Shown one piece after another: positions 8,595-18,218 of a DNA stretch of 64,000 nucleotides. Position 1 is the first letter of the stretch, and the number at the start of each line of letters is the position of its first letter. The DNA comes from Flavobacterium panici (GTDB lineage Bacteria; Bacteroidota; Bacteroidia; Flavobacteriales; Flavobacteriaceae): assembly GCF_903819335.1 (NCBI RefSeq), contig NZ_CAIJDE010000056.1, forward strand, positions 1-64,000, in the 5' to 3' direction. The position numbers were made by a program, and so were the translations under genes. The notes below the pieces were generated by a model that ran no database searches, was not told where the DNA came from, and saw only the letters and a list, made by a program, of their open reading frames with translations.

Positions 8595-8942
8595 ATGAAA
8601 GGTGGATTATTCAGCATATTAAAGGCAAGGTTTCTAATAAACGATGACGCGGTAAAAAACTGGCGATTCATAGTTTTTATAATTCTGCTGGCCATTTTGA
8701 TGATTGCAAATACACAGCGATACGAACAAAAGGTTTTTGAAATCGCAAAACTAAATAATGAAGTAAAAGAATTGAGATCTGAATTTGTAGATCGACGTTC
8801 AGAACTGATGAAGTTAAAAATGGAATCGACGATATCAGATAAAATGCTTGAAAAGCAAATTTATCCATCAACAGTTCCTCCAACAAAAATAGAAGTTAAA
8901 AAAGAAGAAGAAAAAAGTTTCTTTAAAAGAATATGGCAGTAG
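8595..8942 (+). CDS. ftsL: FtsL-like division protein
   Basis: A 115-aa single-pass membrane protein. A cytoplasmic N-terminus precedes one membrane helix (about 24-39), followed by a coiled-coil stretch (about 42-75, heptad-like KLNNEVKELRSEF). This is the bitopic plan of FtsL, which joins FtsB and FtsQ to activate FtsWI. It lies between rsmH and the septal PBP gene, the usual ftsL slot, and its last ten bases overlap the next gene. Identity rests on position and topology more than on sequence. Confidence 0.85.
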   Translation: MKGGLFSILKARFLINDDAVKNWRFIVFIILLAILMIANTQRYEQKVFEIAKLNNEVKELRSEFVDRRSELMKLKMESTISDKMLEKQIYPSTVPPTKIEVKKEEEKSFFKRIWQ

Positions 8943-10948
8943 ACGATAAACATATATCCTACAGAATTTACCTCGTAGCAGTTTTCATCTTTTTGATGGC
9001 AATTGCTATTGTTGTTAAATTAACCAATATTCAATGGGTTGAAGGAGATTATTACAGAAAACTGGCAAAACAGCGTACCGTTAGAAATTTTGTAATTCCG
9101 GCAAACAAAGGAAATATTTATTCTGCGGACGGAAGTTTACTGGCAACATCAATTCCGAATTATGAAATTCGTTTTGATGCAAAAGCGCCAAAAAAAGAAA
9201 CTTTTGAAAAGTATGTAAAACCATTATCTGATTCTTTAGAAACGATTTTAGACAGACCATCAGGTTATTATGAAAAAGAATTAAGAAAAGCGCGAGAAAA
9301 CAAAAATCGTTATTATTTGATTGCGCGCAATTTAAGTTATACCGAATATGTGAAAATTAAAGGTTTTCCATTATTCAATTTAGGCGCTTTTAAAGGCGGA
9401 ATTATTGTAGAGCAGGAAACGGTTAGAAAACATCCGATTGGAAAAATTGCCGAAAGAACAATTGGTTACGACCGTATTGATCCTGCAACCGGAGTTGAAG
9501 TTGGAAAAGGAATCGAATGGGCTTTTAAAAGTTATTTGAACGGAAAAGACGGGAAAATCCTAAAACAAAAAATTGCAAAAGGCCAATGGAAACCAATTCG
9601 TGATTTAAACGAAGTAGACCCAATTGACGGTTATGATGTGATTTCGACAATAGATGTTTTCATTCAGGATATTGCGCATCACGCATTACTAAAACAACTG
9701 GAAGATTACGAAGCAGATCACGGTTGTGTAGTAGTTATGGAAACAGAAACCGGACATGTAAAAGCAATTTCAAATTTAGGAAGAGCAGAAGACGGATCGT
9801 ATTACGAAACAACAAATTACGCAATTGCAGAATCTCATGAACCGGGATCGACTTTTAAATTAGTTGATTTAATGGCAATTTTAGAAGATAAAGTAGCCGA
9901 TACAAGTACAGTTTTCGATAGTCACGGAGGACAAGTTAAATATTACGGGCGAGCTGTTAATGATTCGCACAAAGGTGGTTATGGAAAAGTTTCATTAGCA
10001 CGCGGATTTGAACTTTCGTCAAACACAGTTATGGTTCAGGCGGTTTATGAAAATTATAAAAGTAATCCGTCTAAGTTTGTGAATCATATTAATAGTTACG
10101 GATTAAATAAGACATTAGGATTACATTTTAAAGGAGAAGGAAGACCGTATATTCCGCAACCTGGAGACAAACATTGGTCAGGAACTACGCTTCCGTGGAT
10201 GGCTTTTGGATATAATGTTTCGGTTACGCCAATGCAGACTTTGGCATATTATAATTCAGTTGCCAATAATGGTGTAATGGTAAAACCGCAATTTGTTTCT
10301 GAAATTAAAGAATGGAACAAAACCATCAAAAAGTTTGATGTTGAAGTAATAAACCCAAGAGTTTGTTCGCCGGAGACTATTAAAAAACTGAAAGCAGTAT
10401 TGCTGAATGTCGTTAAAAAAGGAACAGGTTCTAAGTTGTATTCTAAAGATTTTTCGATGGCAGGAAAAACAGGAACGGCTCAGATGAATTATGGAGGAAA
10501 AGAAGGAAAATCAGCATTGTATTATGCATCTTCTTTCGTTGGATATTTTCCGGCAGATCATCCTAAATATTCTTGTATTGTAGTGGTTCACAAACCAAAT
10601 ACATCAAAAAATAATTATTACGGAGCAGACGTTGCAGGGCCGGTTTTTAAAAGAATTGCCCAAAAAATATTTACAGACGCACCATCAACAAATAAAATTA
10701 AACAACTTGATTCTAAAATTGCAAAACAAGAAAGCAGTTACGAGAAGTACGATGTAGAATCAAGAAAAAAATCAAATGCAATTCCTAATTTAAAAGGAAT
10801 GCCGGGAATGGATGCCGTTGCTTTGCTTGAAAATCTTAATGTGAAAATTAAAGTAAAAGTAATAGGAGTAGGAAAGGTGAAAAAGCAGTCTATTCAGGCA
10901 GGGGAAACTATAAATAAAAACACAACTATAGTATTAGAATTATCGTGA
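8933..10948 (+). CDS. ftsI: septal peptidoglycan transpeptidase FtsI (PBP3) with PASTA domain
   Basis: Class B penicillin-binding protein that cross-links septal peptidoglycan. One N-terminal membrane helix is followed by the PBP dimerisation domain and a transpeptidase domain with STFK (Ser306 nucleophile), SSN (362-364) and KTGT (512-515). A C-terminal PASTA domain (about 613-671) is present; E. coli FtsI lacks it, but it is usual in Bacteroidota and Firmicutes proteins. Length 671 aa. It overlaps ftsL by ten bases, and its stop overlaps the GTG start of murE. Confidence 0.95.
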   Translation: MAVDDKHISYRIYLVAVFIFLMAIAIVVKLTNIQWVEGDYYRKLAKQRTVRNFVIPANKGNIYSADGSLLATSIPNYEIRFDAKAPKKETFEKYVKPLSDSLETILDRPSGYYEKELRKARENKNRYYLIARNLSYTEYVKIKGFPLFNLGAFKGGIIVEQETVRKHPIGKIAERTIGYDRIDPATGVEVGKGIEWAFKSYLNGKDGKILKQKIAKGQWKPIRDLNEVDPIDGYDVISTIDVFIQDIAHHALLKQLEDYEADHGCVVVMETETGHVKAISNLGRAEDGSYYETTNYAIAESHEPGSTFKLVDLMAILEDKVADTSTVFDSHGGQVKYYGRAVNDSHKGGYGKVSLARGFELSSNTVMVQAVYENYKSNPSKFVNHINSYGLNKTLGLHFKGEGRPYIPQPGDKHWSGTTLPWMAFGYNVSVTPMQTLAYYNSVANNGVMVKPQFVSEIKEWNKTIKKFDVEVINPRVCSPETIKKLKAVLLNVVKKGTGSKLYSKDFSMAGKTGTAQMNYGGKEGKSALYYASSFVGYFPADHPKYSCIVVVHKPNTSKNNYYGADVAGPVFKRIAQKIFTDAPSTNKIKQLDSKIAKQESSYEKYDVESRKKSNAIPNLKGMPGMDAVALLENLNVKIKVKVIGVGKVKKQSIQAGETINKNTTIVLELS

Positions 10949-12408
10949 AAATACTAAAAGACATATTATACAAAGTAGCTATCGAATCTGTTGCAGGTTC
11001 GACAGAAGTCGGCATCCAGAAAATTGAATTTGATTCCCGAAAAGTAGAATCAAATGATGTTTTTGTTGCCATTCGCGGTTCCTTATCTGACGGGCACGAT
11101 TATATCGAAAAAGCGGTTCAGTTAGGTGCAAAAGCTATTATTTGTGACACACTTCCTCAAAATATTGAGAAAGAAGTAACCTATATTCAGGTAAAAGATA
11201 CCAATACAGCATTGGCTTTTATTGCTGCTAATTATTTTGAAGATCCATCTTCAAAACTAAAATTAGTAGGCGTAACAGGAACAAACGGAAAAACAACAAT
11301 TGCATCATTATTATTTCAATTGTTTCAAAAAGCAGGATTTAAAGTTGGTTTATTATCAACCGTAAAAATCATGGTTGATGATACGGAATATCCGGCAACG
11401 CATACAACGCCAGATTCAATTACAATCAATCATTATTTAAATGAAATGATTGAAGCTGGAGTTACGCACTGTTTTATGGAAGTAAGTTCACACGGAATCC
11501 ACCAAAAACGTACAGAAGCTTTGCATTTTGTAGGCGGAATTTTCACGAATCTTTCGCACGATCATTTAGATTATCACGCAACATTTGCTGAATACAGAGA
11601 TGTAAAAAAATCATTTTTTGATTCACTGCCAAAAACAGCTTTCGCATTATCAAACATCGATGATAAAAACGGAACTGTAATGCTGCAAAATACCGTTGCA
11701 AGAAAGTTTACATACGCACTAAAATCGTATGCTGATTTTAAAGCAACAATTTTAGAAAGCCAATTGTCTGGTTTATTATTAAAAGTAAACGACAATGAAG
11801 TTTGGGTAAAACTAATCGGGACTTTCAATGCTTACAATGTTCTGGCGATTTATGGAACTGCAGTTGAGTTAGGAATGGATAGCTTGGAAGCATTACGCTT
11901 ACTGTCTGATTTAGAAAGTGTTTCGGGTCGTTTTCAATACATTGTTACCGATTCAAAAATAACAGCAATTGTAGATTACGCACACACGCCGGATGCTTTA
12001 GAAAATGTTCTAAAAACGGTTGATGATATCCGTACAAAAAACGAACAATTGATTACAGTTGTGGGGTGCGGCGGAAACAGAGATAAAACAAAAAGACCAA
12101 TTATGGCAAAAATTGCGACAGATCTTAGTGATAAAGCAATTTTAACATCAGATAATCCAAGAAACGAAGATCCTGAAGTGATTCTCGATGAAATGGAACA
12201 AGGTATAGAAGCTCATAATTATAAAAAAATATTGAGAATTACGGATAGAAAACAAGCTATTAAAACCGCTTGTCAATTGGCACAGCCAAATGATATTATT
12301 CTGATTGCCGGAAAAGGGCATGAAACCTATCAGGAAATAAATGGTGTTCGCCATCATTTTGACGATATGGAGACTGTAAAAGAAATTTTAGACCAACTAG
12401 GAAAATAA
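10945..12408 (+). CDS. murE: UDP-MurNAc-tripeptide ligase MurE (meso-DAP-adding)
   Basis: Adds the third residue to UDP-MurNAc-L-Ala-D-Glu, using ATP. The ligase P-loop GTNGKTT is at 112-118. The substrate motif DNPRNEDP (403-410) is the form that selects meso-diaminopimelate rather than lysine, so the peptidoglycan should be DAP-type. Length 487 aa is normal. The start is GTG at 10945, overlapping the ftsI stop by three bases. It ends next to an AAATTCCAA intergenic repeat. Confidence 0.95.
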   Translation: MKILKDILYKVAIESVAGSTEVGIQKIEFDSRKVESNDVFVAIRGSLSDGHDYIEKAVQLGAKAIICDTLPQNIEKEVTYIQVKDTNTALAFIAANYFEDPSSKLKLVGVTGTNGKTTIASLLFQLFQKAGFKVGLLSTVKIMVDDTEYPATHTTPDSITINHYLNEMIEAGVTHCFMEVSSHGIHQKRTEALHFVGGIFTNLSHDHLDYHATFAEYRDVKKSFFDSLPKTAFALSNIDDKNGTVMLQNTVARKFTYALKSYADFKATILESQLSGLLLKVNDNEVWVKLIGTFNAYNVLAIYGTAVELGMDSLEALRLLSDLESVSGRFQYIVTDSKITAIVDYAHTPDALENVLKTVDDIRTKNEQLITVVGCGGNRDKTKRPIMAKIATDLSDKAILTSDNPRNEDPEVILDEMEQGIEAHNYKKILRITDRKQAIKTACQLAQPNDIILIAGKGHETYQEINGVRHHFDDMETVKEILDQLGK

Positions 12409-12414
12409 CAAAAT

Positions 12415-12495
12415 GAAAATTCCAAATTCCAAAATCCAATATAACGTTGGAATTTGGGATTTAAAAATTGGAATTTCATTCAAAATTGGAATTTA
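12415..12495. repeat. AAATTCCAA intergenic inverted repeat, copy 2
   Basis: Sits in the 101-bp gap between murE and mraY. AATTCCAAATTCCAA on the left faces TTGGAATTTGGGATTT and a second TTGGAATTTC on the right. It has the same family core as the copies at 5.3 and 24.4 kb. The genes either side belong to one cluster, so if it terminates transcription it must do so only partly. Confidence 0.7.
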
Positions 12496-12509
12496 AAAAA
12501 TAGAAAAAT

Positions 12510-13742
12510 ATGCTGTACTATTTATTTGAATATTTTGACAAAACATTAGATTTACCAGGAACAGGAGTATTCCAGTACATCACTTTTAGATCGGCTTTAG
12601 CATTTATGCTTTCATTGCTTTTGTCAACTATTTATGGTAAAAGGGTGATTAACTTTTTGCGCCGCCAGCAAGTTGGGGAAACAGTTCGTGAACTTGGTTT
12701 AGCAGGTCAAAACGAGAAAGCTGGTACACCAACAATGGGAGGATTAATCATCATTTTTGCCACATTAATTCCGGTTTTTCTATTTGCAAGACTTCATAAT
12801 ATCTATATCGTATTGCTTATTGTAACTACATTATGGATGGGAACTATTGGTTTTGTTGACGATTATATCAAAATATTCAAAAAAGACAAACAAGGATTAA
12901 AAGGAATTTTCAAAGTAATTGGTCAGGTTGGTCTTGGGATAATAGTTGGAGCAGTTCTATATTTTAATCCAGCCGTGACAGTAAGAACAGATACAGGGCG
13001 TACAGATGTTTTTAAATCAAATGTGAGCACAACGGTAGTTTTGCCGGCGCCAGTTGAAGAAAAATCGACAGCAACTACAATTCCTTTCGTAAAAAATAAT
13101 GAATTTGATTATGCCGAAGTCCTGTCATTTATGGGAGACGGATATGAAAAATGGGCTTGGCTGGTATTTATTCCGGTTGTAATTTTTATCATCACAGCAG
13201 TTTCAAACGGAGCAAATTTAACAGATGGAATCGATGGTCTCGCAGCCGGAACCTCCGCAGTCTCGGTACTCGCACTCGGAATATTTACATTCGTTTCAGG
13301 AAATATTATTTTCTCCAACTATCTAAATATAATGTACATACCCAATTCGGGAGAAATGACCGTCTTTATATCTGCCTTTGTTGGAGCTTTAATTGGATTT
13401 CTTTGGTACAATTCATTTCCGGCATCCGTATTTATGGGAGACACAGGAAGTTTGACCATTGGAGGAATCATTGCCGTTTTAGCGATTGCAGTTCGTAAAG
13501 AAATATTGATTGTTTTATTCTGCGGAATTTTCCTTGCCGAAAGTGCTTCAGTAATTATTCAGGTAACTTATTTTAAATATACGAAGAAACGCTTTGGCGA
13601 AGGCCGAAGAATTTTCCTGATGTCGCCATTGCACCATCATTATCAGAAAAAAGGATATCACGAAAGTAAAATTGTGACCCGTTTCTGGATTGTTGCTGTA
13701 ATGTTAGCCATATTATCAATCGTTACTTTAAAATTAAGATAA
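12510..13742 (+). CDS. mraY: phospho-MurNAc-pentapeptide translocase MraY
   Basis: An integral membrane enzyme that transfers phospho-MurNAc-pentapeptide to undecaprenyl phosphate, making lipid I. About ten membrane helices are expected. The conserved [24 protein letters not shown] and HHHYQKKG segments are present. At 410 aa it is about 50 residues longer than E. coli MraY; the extra residues lie around 150-210, between the GLKG helix and the next membrane segments. murD begins immediately after its stop. Confidence 0.95.
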   Translation: MLYYLFEYFDKTLDLPGTGVFQYITFRSALAFMLSLLLSTIYGKRVINFLRRQQVGETVRELGLAGQNEKAGTPTMGGLIIIFATLIPVFLFARLHNIYIVLLIVTTLWMGTIGFVDDYIKIFKKDKQGLKGIFKVIGQVGLGIIVGAVLYFNPAVTVRTDTGRTDVFKSNVSTTVVLPAPVEEKSTATTIPFVKNNEFDYAEVLSFMGDGYEKWAWLVFIPVVIFIITAVSNGANLTDGIDGLAAGTSAVSVLALGIFTFVSGNIIFSNYLNIMYIPNSGEMTVFISAFVGALIGFLWYNSFPASVFMGDTGSLTIGGIIAVLAIAVRKEILIVLFCGIFLAESASVIIQVTYFKYTKKRFGEGRRIFLMSPLHHHYQKKGYHESKIVTRFWIVAVMLAILSIVTLKLR

Positions 13743-15074
13743 ATGAGATTAGTGGTATTAGGAGGAGGAGAAAGTGGGGTTGGAACCGCCATTCTCGGAA
13801 AGAAACAAGGTTACGATGTTTTTGTATCGGATTTTGGAAAGATAAAAGAAAGCTATAAAGAAGTTCTTATCATTAATAAAATTGCCTGGGAAGAAGAACA
13901 GCATACAGAAGATTTGATTCTAAATGCTGATGTGGTGATGAAAAGCCCCGGAATTCCAGATAAATCTCCGATAGTTAAAAAGTTGATTGAAAAAGGAGTA
14001 AAAGTAATTTCGGAAATCGAATTTGCCGTCCCTTATACAGAAGCAATGACAATTGGAATTACTGGAAGTAATGGTAAAACAACAACAACAATGCTCACGT
14101 ATCATTTGCTTAAATCGGCCGGACTAAATGTAGGTTTGGGAGGAAATATAGGAAAGAGTTTTGCCTGGCAGGTAGCCGAAAATAAATACGACGCATACGT
14201 TCTTGAATTAAGCAGTTTTCAGTTAGACGGAATAATAGAATATAGGCCGGATATAGCGATAATAACGAACATAAGCCCGGATCATTTAGATCGATACGAA
14301 TATAAATATCAAAATTATATCAACTCGAAGTTCCGAATAACGATGAATCAAACCGAAAGCGATTATCTCATTTATGATGCAGACGACGAGGCAAGCGCAG
14401 AATGGTTAAAAAATAACAAAACAAAAGCAAAATTAATTCCTTTTTCATTGACAAAAAGTTTTGACGAAGGAGCTTCTATAAATAACAACAAAATGGAAAT
14501 AAAGATCAACCAAGAAGAGTTTACAATGGAAACAGAATACATTGCGTTAGAAGGAAAACATAATATGAAAAACGCAATGGCAGCAAGCTCTGTAGCAAAA
14601 TTGATGCAAATTAGAAATGCAACAATTCGTGAAAGTTTATCTAATTTTCAAGGTGTTGAACACCGTTTAGAGAAAGTATTAAAAATCCAGAATGTACAAT
14701 ACATCAACGATTCAAAAGCAACAAACGTAAACGCTACTTTCTTTGCTTTAGACAGCATGAATGTTCCAACCGTTTGGATTGTAGGAGGAGTTGATAAAGG
14801 AAACGATTACAACGAATTAATGCCATTGGTTCGTGAAAAAGTAAAAGCCATTATCTGCCTTGGAGTTGATAACCATAAAATTATTAACGCTTTTGGTGAT
14901 GTTGTTGATATTATGGTTGAAGTAAATAACATGAACGACGCTGTAAAAACAGCTCAAAAATTAACTGAAAAAGGTGACGCTGTTTTATTGTCTCCAGCCT
15001 GCGCAAGTTTCGATTTATTCGAAAACTACGAAGATCGTGGAAAACAATTCAAGCAAGCGGTTCATAATTTATAA
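13743..15074 (+). CDS. murD: UDP-MurNAc-L-Ala:D-Glu ligase MurD
   Basis: Adds D-glutamate to UDP-MurNAc-L-Ala with ATP. The Mur ligase P-loop GSNGKTTTT lies near residue 105, followed by LELSSFQLD and NISPDHLDRYEY, both typical of MurD. At 443 aa it has the usual length. It begins directly after the mraY stop. Downstream, the cluster is interrupted by repeats and a four-helix-bundle gene before ftsW. Confidence 0.95.
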   Translation: MRLVVLGGGESGVGTAILGKKQGYDVFVSDFGKIKESYKEVLIINKIAWEEEQHTEDLILNADVVMKSPGIPDKSPIVKKLIEKGVKVISEIEFAVPYTEAMTIGITGSNGKTTTTMLTYHLLKSAGLNVGLGGNIGKSFAWQVAENKYDAYVLELSSFQLDGIIEYRPDIAIITNISPDHLDRYEYKYQNYINSKFRITMNQTESDYLIYDADDEASAEWLKNNKTKAKLIPFSLTKSFDEGASINNNKMEIKINQEEFTMETEYIALEGKHNMKNAMAASSVAKLMQIRNATIRESLSNFQGVEHRLEKVLKIQNVQYINDSKATNVNATFFALDSMNVPTVWIVGGVDKGNDYNELMPLVREKVKAIICLGVDNHKIINAFGDVVDIMVEVNNMNDAVKTAQKLTEKGDAVLLSPACASFDLFENYEDRGKQFKQAVHNL

Positions 15075-15130
15075 TTTTAGATTTTAGAGTTTAGATTTTA
15101 GATTGTTTCTAAACTTTGAGATTTTAGATT
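15072..15130 (+). repeat. TTTTAGATTTTAGATT inverted-repeat family, left arm of the four-helix-bundle unit
   Basis: Several tandem TTTAGATTTTAGA copies directly follow the murD stop. The reverse complement appears at 15538-15565 on the other side of the small gene. Other members of this family are at 58.0-58.5 kb. Confidence 0.7.
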
Positions 15131-15157
15131 AATAAATTTTTTAAGTTCTTTTTGATT

Positions 15158-15517
15158 ATGACGACGGATGAAATGAAGTTGAGAACAAAAAAGTTCTCTT
15201 TGAGTGTAATTGGTTTAGCTGAAAAATTACCTGGTACATACATTGTAAAAGTAATTGCAAATCAAATTGTGAGAAGCGGTACATCTGTTGGAGCAAATTA
15301 CAGGGCAGTTTGCAGAGCGAGAAGCGATAAAGAATTTATTTCAAAAATGAATATAGTTTTAGAAGAATCTGATGAAACTCTATTTTGGCTAGAAATTATA
15401 AAAGAAAAAGATTGGAGCGATAAATCAGAATTAGAAATGATTTTGAAAGAAGGAAATGAACTAACAGCCATTTTTGTAAGCAGTTTAAAAACAGTAAACA
15501 GAAGAATAAATAAATAA
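15158..15517 (+). CDS. four-helix-bundle protein (S23/IVP-like)
   Basis: A small all-alpha protein of 119 aa, starting at the ATG at 15158; an upstream in-frame TTG at 15152 adds two residues. It matches the family that includes the proteins encoded in 23S rRNA intervening sequences: IVRSGTSVGANYRAVCRARS and the paired helices around KMNIVLEESDETLFWLE are typical. Function is unknown; relatives form pentamers that may bind nucleic acid. It is not a cell-wall gene, yet sits between murD and ftsW, flanked by inverted repeats, which suggests insertion. Confidence 0.85.
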   Translation: MTTDEMKLRTKKFSLSVIGLAEKLPGTYIVKVIANQIVRSGTSVGANYRAVCRARSDKEFISKMNIVLEESDETLFWLEIIKEKDWSDKSELEMILKEGNELTAIFVSSLKTVNRRINK

Positions 15518-15537
15518 AAACCGAAGGTTTTAGAAAA

Positions 15538-15565
15538 TAATCTAAAATCTAAAATCAGAAATCTA
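15538..15565 (-). repeat. TTTTAGATTTTAGATT inverted-repeat family, right arm
   Basis: AATCTAAAATCTAAAATC is the inverted counterpart of the left arm at 15072-15130. It ends two bases before the ftsW start codon, so ftsW remains intact. Confidence 0.7.
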
Positions 15566-15567
15566 CA

Positions 15568-16887
15568 ATGAAGCAATTGGTAAACAAACTAAAAGGAGAT
15601 AGGGTAATATGGTCATTCGTGGCTTTATTGGCGTTGTTTTCGTTTATGCCTGTTTTTAGTGCGAGTAGTAATCTGGCGTATATCGGTCATGGAACCGGAA
15701 ATACATTAGGTTATCTGGTAAAACATTTGGCACACGTTTGCATCGGTTTCCTCATTATTTACTGGGTTCATAAAGTACCGTATCATTATTTTAGAGCCAT
15801 TTCAAAAATTGCACTTCCGGTAGTTTGGTTATTGTTATTATATACCTTGTTGAAAGGAACTGTAATTGCAGGAGCAAATGCAAGTCGTTGGATTCAGGTA
15901 CCGTTCATTGGAATTACGTTTCAAACATCAACATTAGCGGCAAGCGTATTGTTTATTTATGTAGCACGTTATTTGTCAAAAACTAAAGAAGAAAATGAGC
16001 CGTTTCAAACCTCATTTGTTCAGCTTTGGGTTCCGGTGTTTATTACTTTGGCATTAATATTACCAGCCAACTTTTCAACCACAGCATTGATTTTTGCAAT
16101 GGTAATGATGCTGACATTTATTGGTAAATATCCATTAAAATATATTGCTTTTATCATTGGGTCAGGAATTGCGATGTTAGCCTTTTTCCTTTTGGTAGCA
16201 AAGGCATTTCCAGAATCAAGATTCTTCAGCAGGGTATCAACATGGGAAAGTCGTATTATGAACTTTACCACAGATAAGCCAGACGAAGATGATTATCAAA
16301 TTGAAAAAGCAAAAATTGCAATTGCGTCTGGAAGATTAGGTGGATTAGGACCGGGAAAAAGTGTTCAAAAGAACTTTTTACCACAATCATCTTCCGATTT
16401 TATTTATGCTATTGTAGTAGAAGAATATGGTTTAGTAGGCGGAGTTTCAATTTTAGTTCTCTATTTATTGTTATTGTTCCGATTTGTGATTGCGTCGCAT
16501 AAAGCCAATACATTATTCGGAAAACTAGTCGTCGTCGGACTCGGATTTCCTATGATATTTCAGGCCATGATTAATATGGCTGTTGCAGTAGAATTGCTGC
16601 CGGTAACAGGACAGACGCTTCCGTTGATAAGTTCAGGAGGAAGTTCCATCTGGATGACTTGTTTCTCACTTGGAATTATCATTAGTGTAACCAAGAAAGA
16701 CGAAGAAATCGCCGAAGAACAAGAAGAAAAAGAAAGAAGAAAAGAAGCACTTCAAAGATTAATAGATAAAGAATTGGCAGAAGAAGATTTGCCGGTTGAT
16801 GAAAGAGAAGAAATTTACGAAGAAGAAGCGATGTATTCAATTCAGGATAATTCAAGAAATCCGATGAATGCAGTTTTAAACAAATAA
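15568..16887 (+). CDS. ftsW: septal peptidoglycan polymerase FtsW
   Basis: SEDS-family glycosyltransferase that polymerises lipid II at the septum with FtsI. A 439-aa protein with eight to ten membrane helices. The family segments ANASRWIQVP, YAIVVEEYGLVGG and the C-terminal LPLISSGGSS are visible. After the last helix there is a highly charged cytoplasmic tail of about 65 residues (KKDEEIAEEQEEKERRKEA and on), longer than in E. coli. Separated from murD by the four-helix-bundle unit, so it may need its own or read-through transcription. Confidence 0.95.
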   Translation: MKQLVNKLKGDRVIWSFVALLALFSFMPVFSASSNLAYIGHGTGNTLGYLVKHLAHVCIGFLIIYWVHKVPYHYFRAISKIALPVVWLLLLYTLLKGTVIAGANASRWIQVPFIGITFQTSTLAASVLFIYVARYLSKTKEENEPFQTSFVQLWVPVFITLALILPANFSTTALIFAMVMMLTFIGKYPLKYIAFIIGSGIAMLAFFLLVAKAFPESRFFSRVSTWESRIMNFTTDKPDEDDYQIEKAKIAIASGRLGGLGPGKSVQKNFLPQSSSDFIYAIVVEEYGLVGGVSILVLYLLLLFRFVIASHKANTLFGKLVVVGLGFPMIFQAMINMAVAVELLPVTGQTLPLISSGGSSIWMTCFSLGIIISVTKKDEEIAEEQEEKERRKEALQRLIDKELAEEDLPVDEREEIYEEEAMYSIQDNSRNPMNAVLNK

Positions 16888-16924
16888 TAAAGGATAAATA
16901 GTTTAACGATAACTATTACGAGAT

Positions 16925-18010
16925 ATGACAAAGTATAAATTCATACTAAGCGGAGGCGGAACAGGTGGACATATCTATCCTGCAATTGCTATTGCAAATG
17001 AATTAAAATTACAATTTCCTGATGCTGAATTTCTTTTTGTAGGTGCCAAAGATAAAATGGAAATGCAAAAAGTACCTCAGGCAGGTTATGAAATAAAAGG
17101 TCTTTGGATTGCTGGTTTACAAAGAAAATTAACCTTGCAGAATATGATGTTTCCTCTAAAATTAGCAACAAGTTTGTTAGAATCAAGAAGAATCATCAAA
17201 CAGTTTAAACCAAATGTTGTAATAGGAACGGGAGGTTTTGCCAGCGGACCATTATTACAGGCAGCAGGAGGAGCAGGGATTCCAACGGTAATTCAGGAGC
17301 AAAACTCTTTTCCGGGAATTACAAACAAACTGCTAAGCAAAAAAGCGAATGCAATTTGTGTGGCCTATGAAAATTTAGAACGTTTTTTTCCAAAAGATAA
17401 AATCGTTTTGACAGGAAACCCGGTTCGTCAGGATTTAATTGATATTGATAATAGACGAGATGAAGCAATTGCTTTTTATGGTTTAGATCCAGATAAAAAA
17501 ACATTGCTGGTGCTGGGCGGAAGTTTAGGCGCAAGAAGAATCAATCAGTTAATTGAAAAAGAATTGTCAAATTTTCTTTCGCAGGATGTTCAAATCATCT
17601 GGCAGTGCGGAAAATTATATTTTGAAGATTATAAAAAACACAATCAGCAAAACGTAAGAGTTGTTGATTTTATTGAAAGAATGGATTTTGTTTACGCTGC
17701 CGCAGATGTAATTATTTCAAGAGCAGGAGCATCATCAGTTTCAGAATTATGCATTGTAGGGAAACCGGTAATTTTTATTCCGTCACCAAATGTAGCCGAA
17801 GATCATCAAACAAAAAATGCACAGGCCATTGTAGAGGCTAAAGGTGCGATTTTGTTGAAAGAAACTGAACTAGACAGCGAGTTTAGCATTGTTTTTGAAG
17901 CGCTGCTGAAAGATGATGGAAAACAAAAACAATTGAGCGCAAATATTAAAAAACTGGCAAAACCAGATGCGACAAAAGTAATTGTAGAAGAAATTAAAAA
18001 GTTGTTATAA
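16925..18010 (+). CDS. murG: lipid II synthase MurG
   Basis: Transfers GlcNAc from UDP-GlcNAc to lipid I on the inner face of the membrane. GT28 family, 361 aa. The [15 protein letters not shown] loop is at about 10-24. A second glycine-rich loop, GGSLGARR, starts the C-terminal domain, and [11 protein letters not shown] is the UDP-GlcNAc-binding region. All catalytic signatures are intact. A 208-bp gap precedes murC. Confidence 0.96.
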   Translation: MTKYKFILSGGGTGGHIYPAIAIANELKLQFPDAEFLFVGAKDKMEMQKVPQAGYEIKGLWIAGLQRKLTLQNMMFPLKLATSLLESRRIIKQFKPNVVIGTGGFASGPLLQAAGGAGIPTVIQEQNSFPGITNKLLSKKANAICVAYENLERFFPKDKIVLTGNPVRQDLIDIDNRRDEAIAFYGLDPDKKTLLVLGGSLGARRINQLIEKELSNFLSQDVQIIWQCGKLYFEDYKKHNQQNVRVVDFIERMDFVYAAADVIISRAGASSVSELCIVGKPVIFIPSPNVAEDHQTKNAQAIVEAKGAILLKETELDSEFSIVFEALLKDDGKQKQLSANIKKLAKPDATKVIVEEIKKLL

Positions 18011-18218
18011 TATAACTTTTTATAAAAATTATGAAACATTTGGAGAATTGTGCAACGTTATTTTAGGCAATTTGGTCAAATAAGAACAAGAAAAACACAA
18101 AGGCTTAATTACTAGTTTTTTATGGGATTAAAAGCAGTAGAAAAGTCTTAAAATAGAATTAAAGGAGAAAGTTTAAAGGCTTAAAGCCTAAAGCATAATG
18201 CTTAAAGCAAGAATCAAA
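18011..18218. other. murG-murC gap with short palindromes
   Basis: No gene is seen. Close to murC there are overlapping palindromes: GGCTTAAAGCC (18177-18187), then GCATAATGC and GCTTAAAGC. They end around the murC start and could shape translation; this is inference only. Confidence 0.4.

Noticed and set aside
15158-15517. Four-helix-bundle protein as an accessory (Avd) of a diversity-generating retroelement
   Set aside because: No reverse transcriptase or template/variable repeat pair is found near it, and the flanks fit an inverted-repeat unit better.
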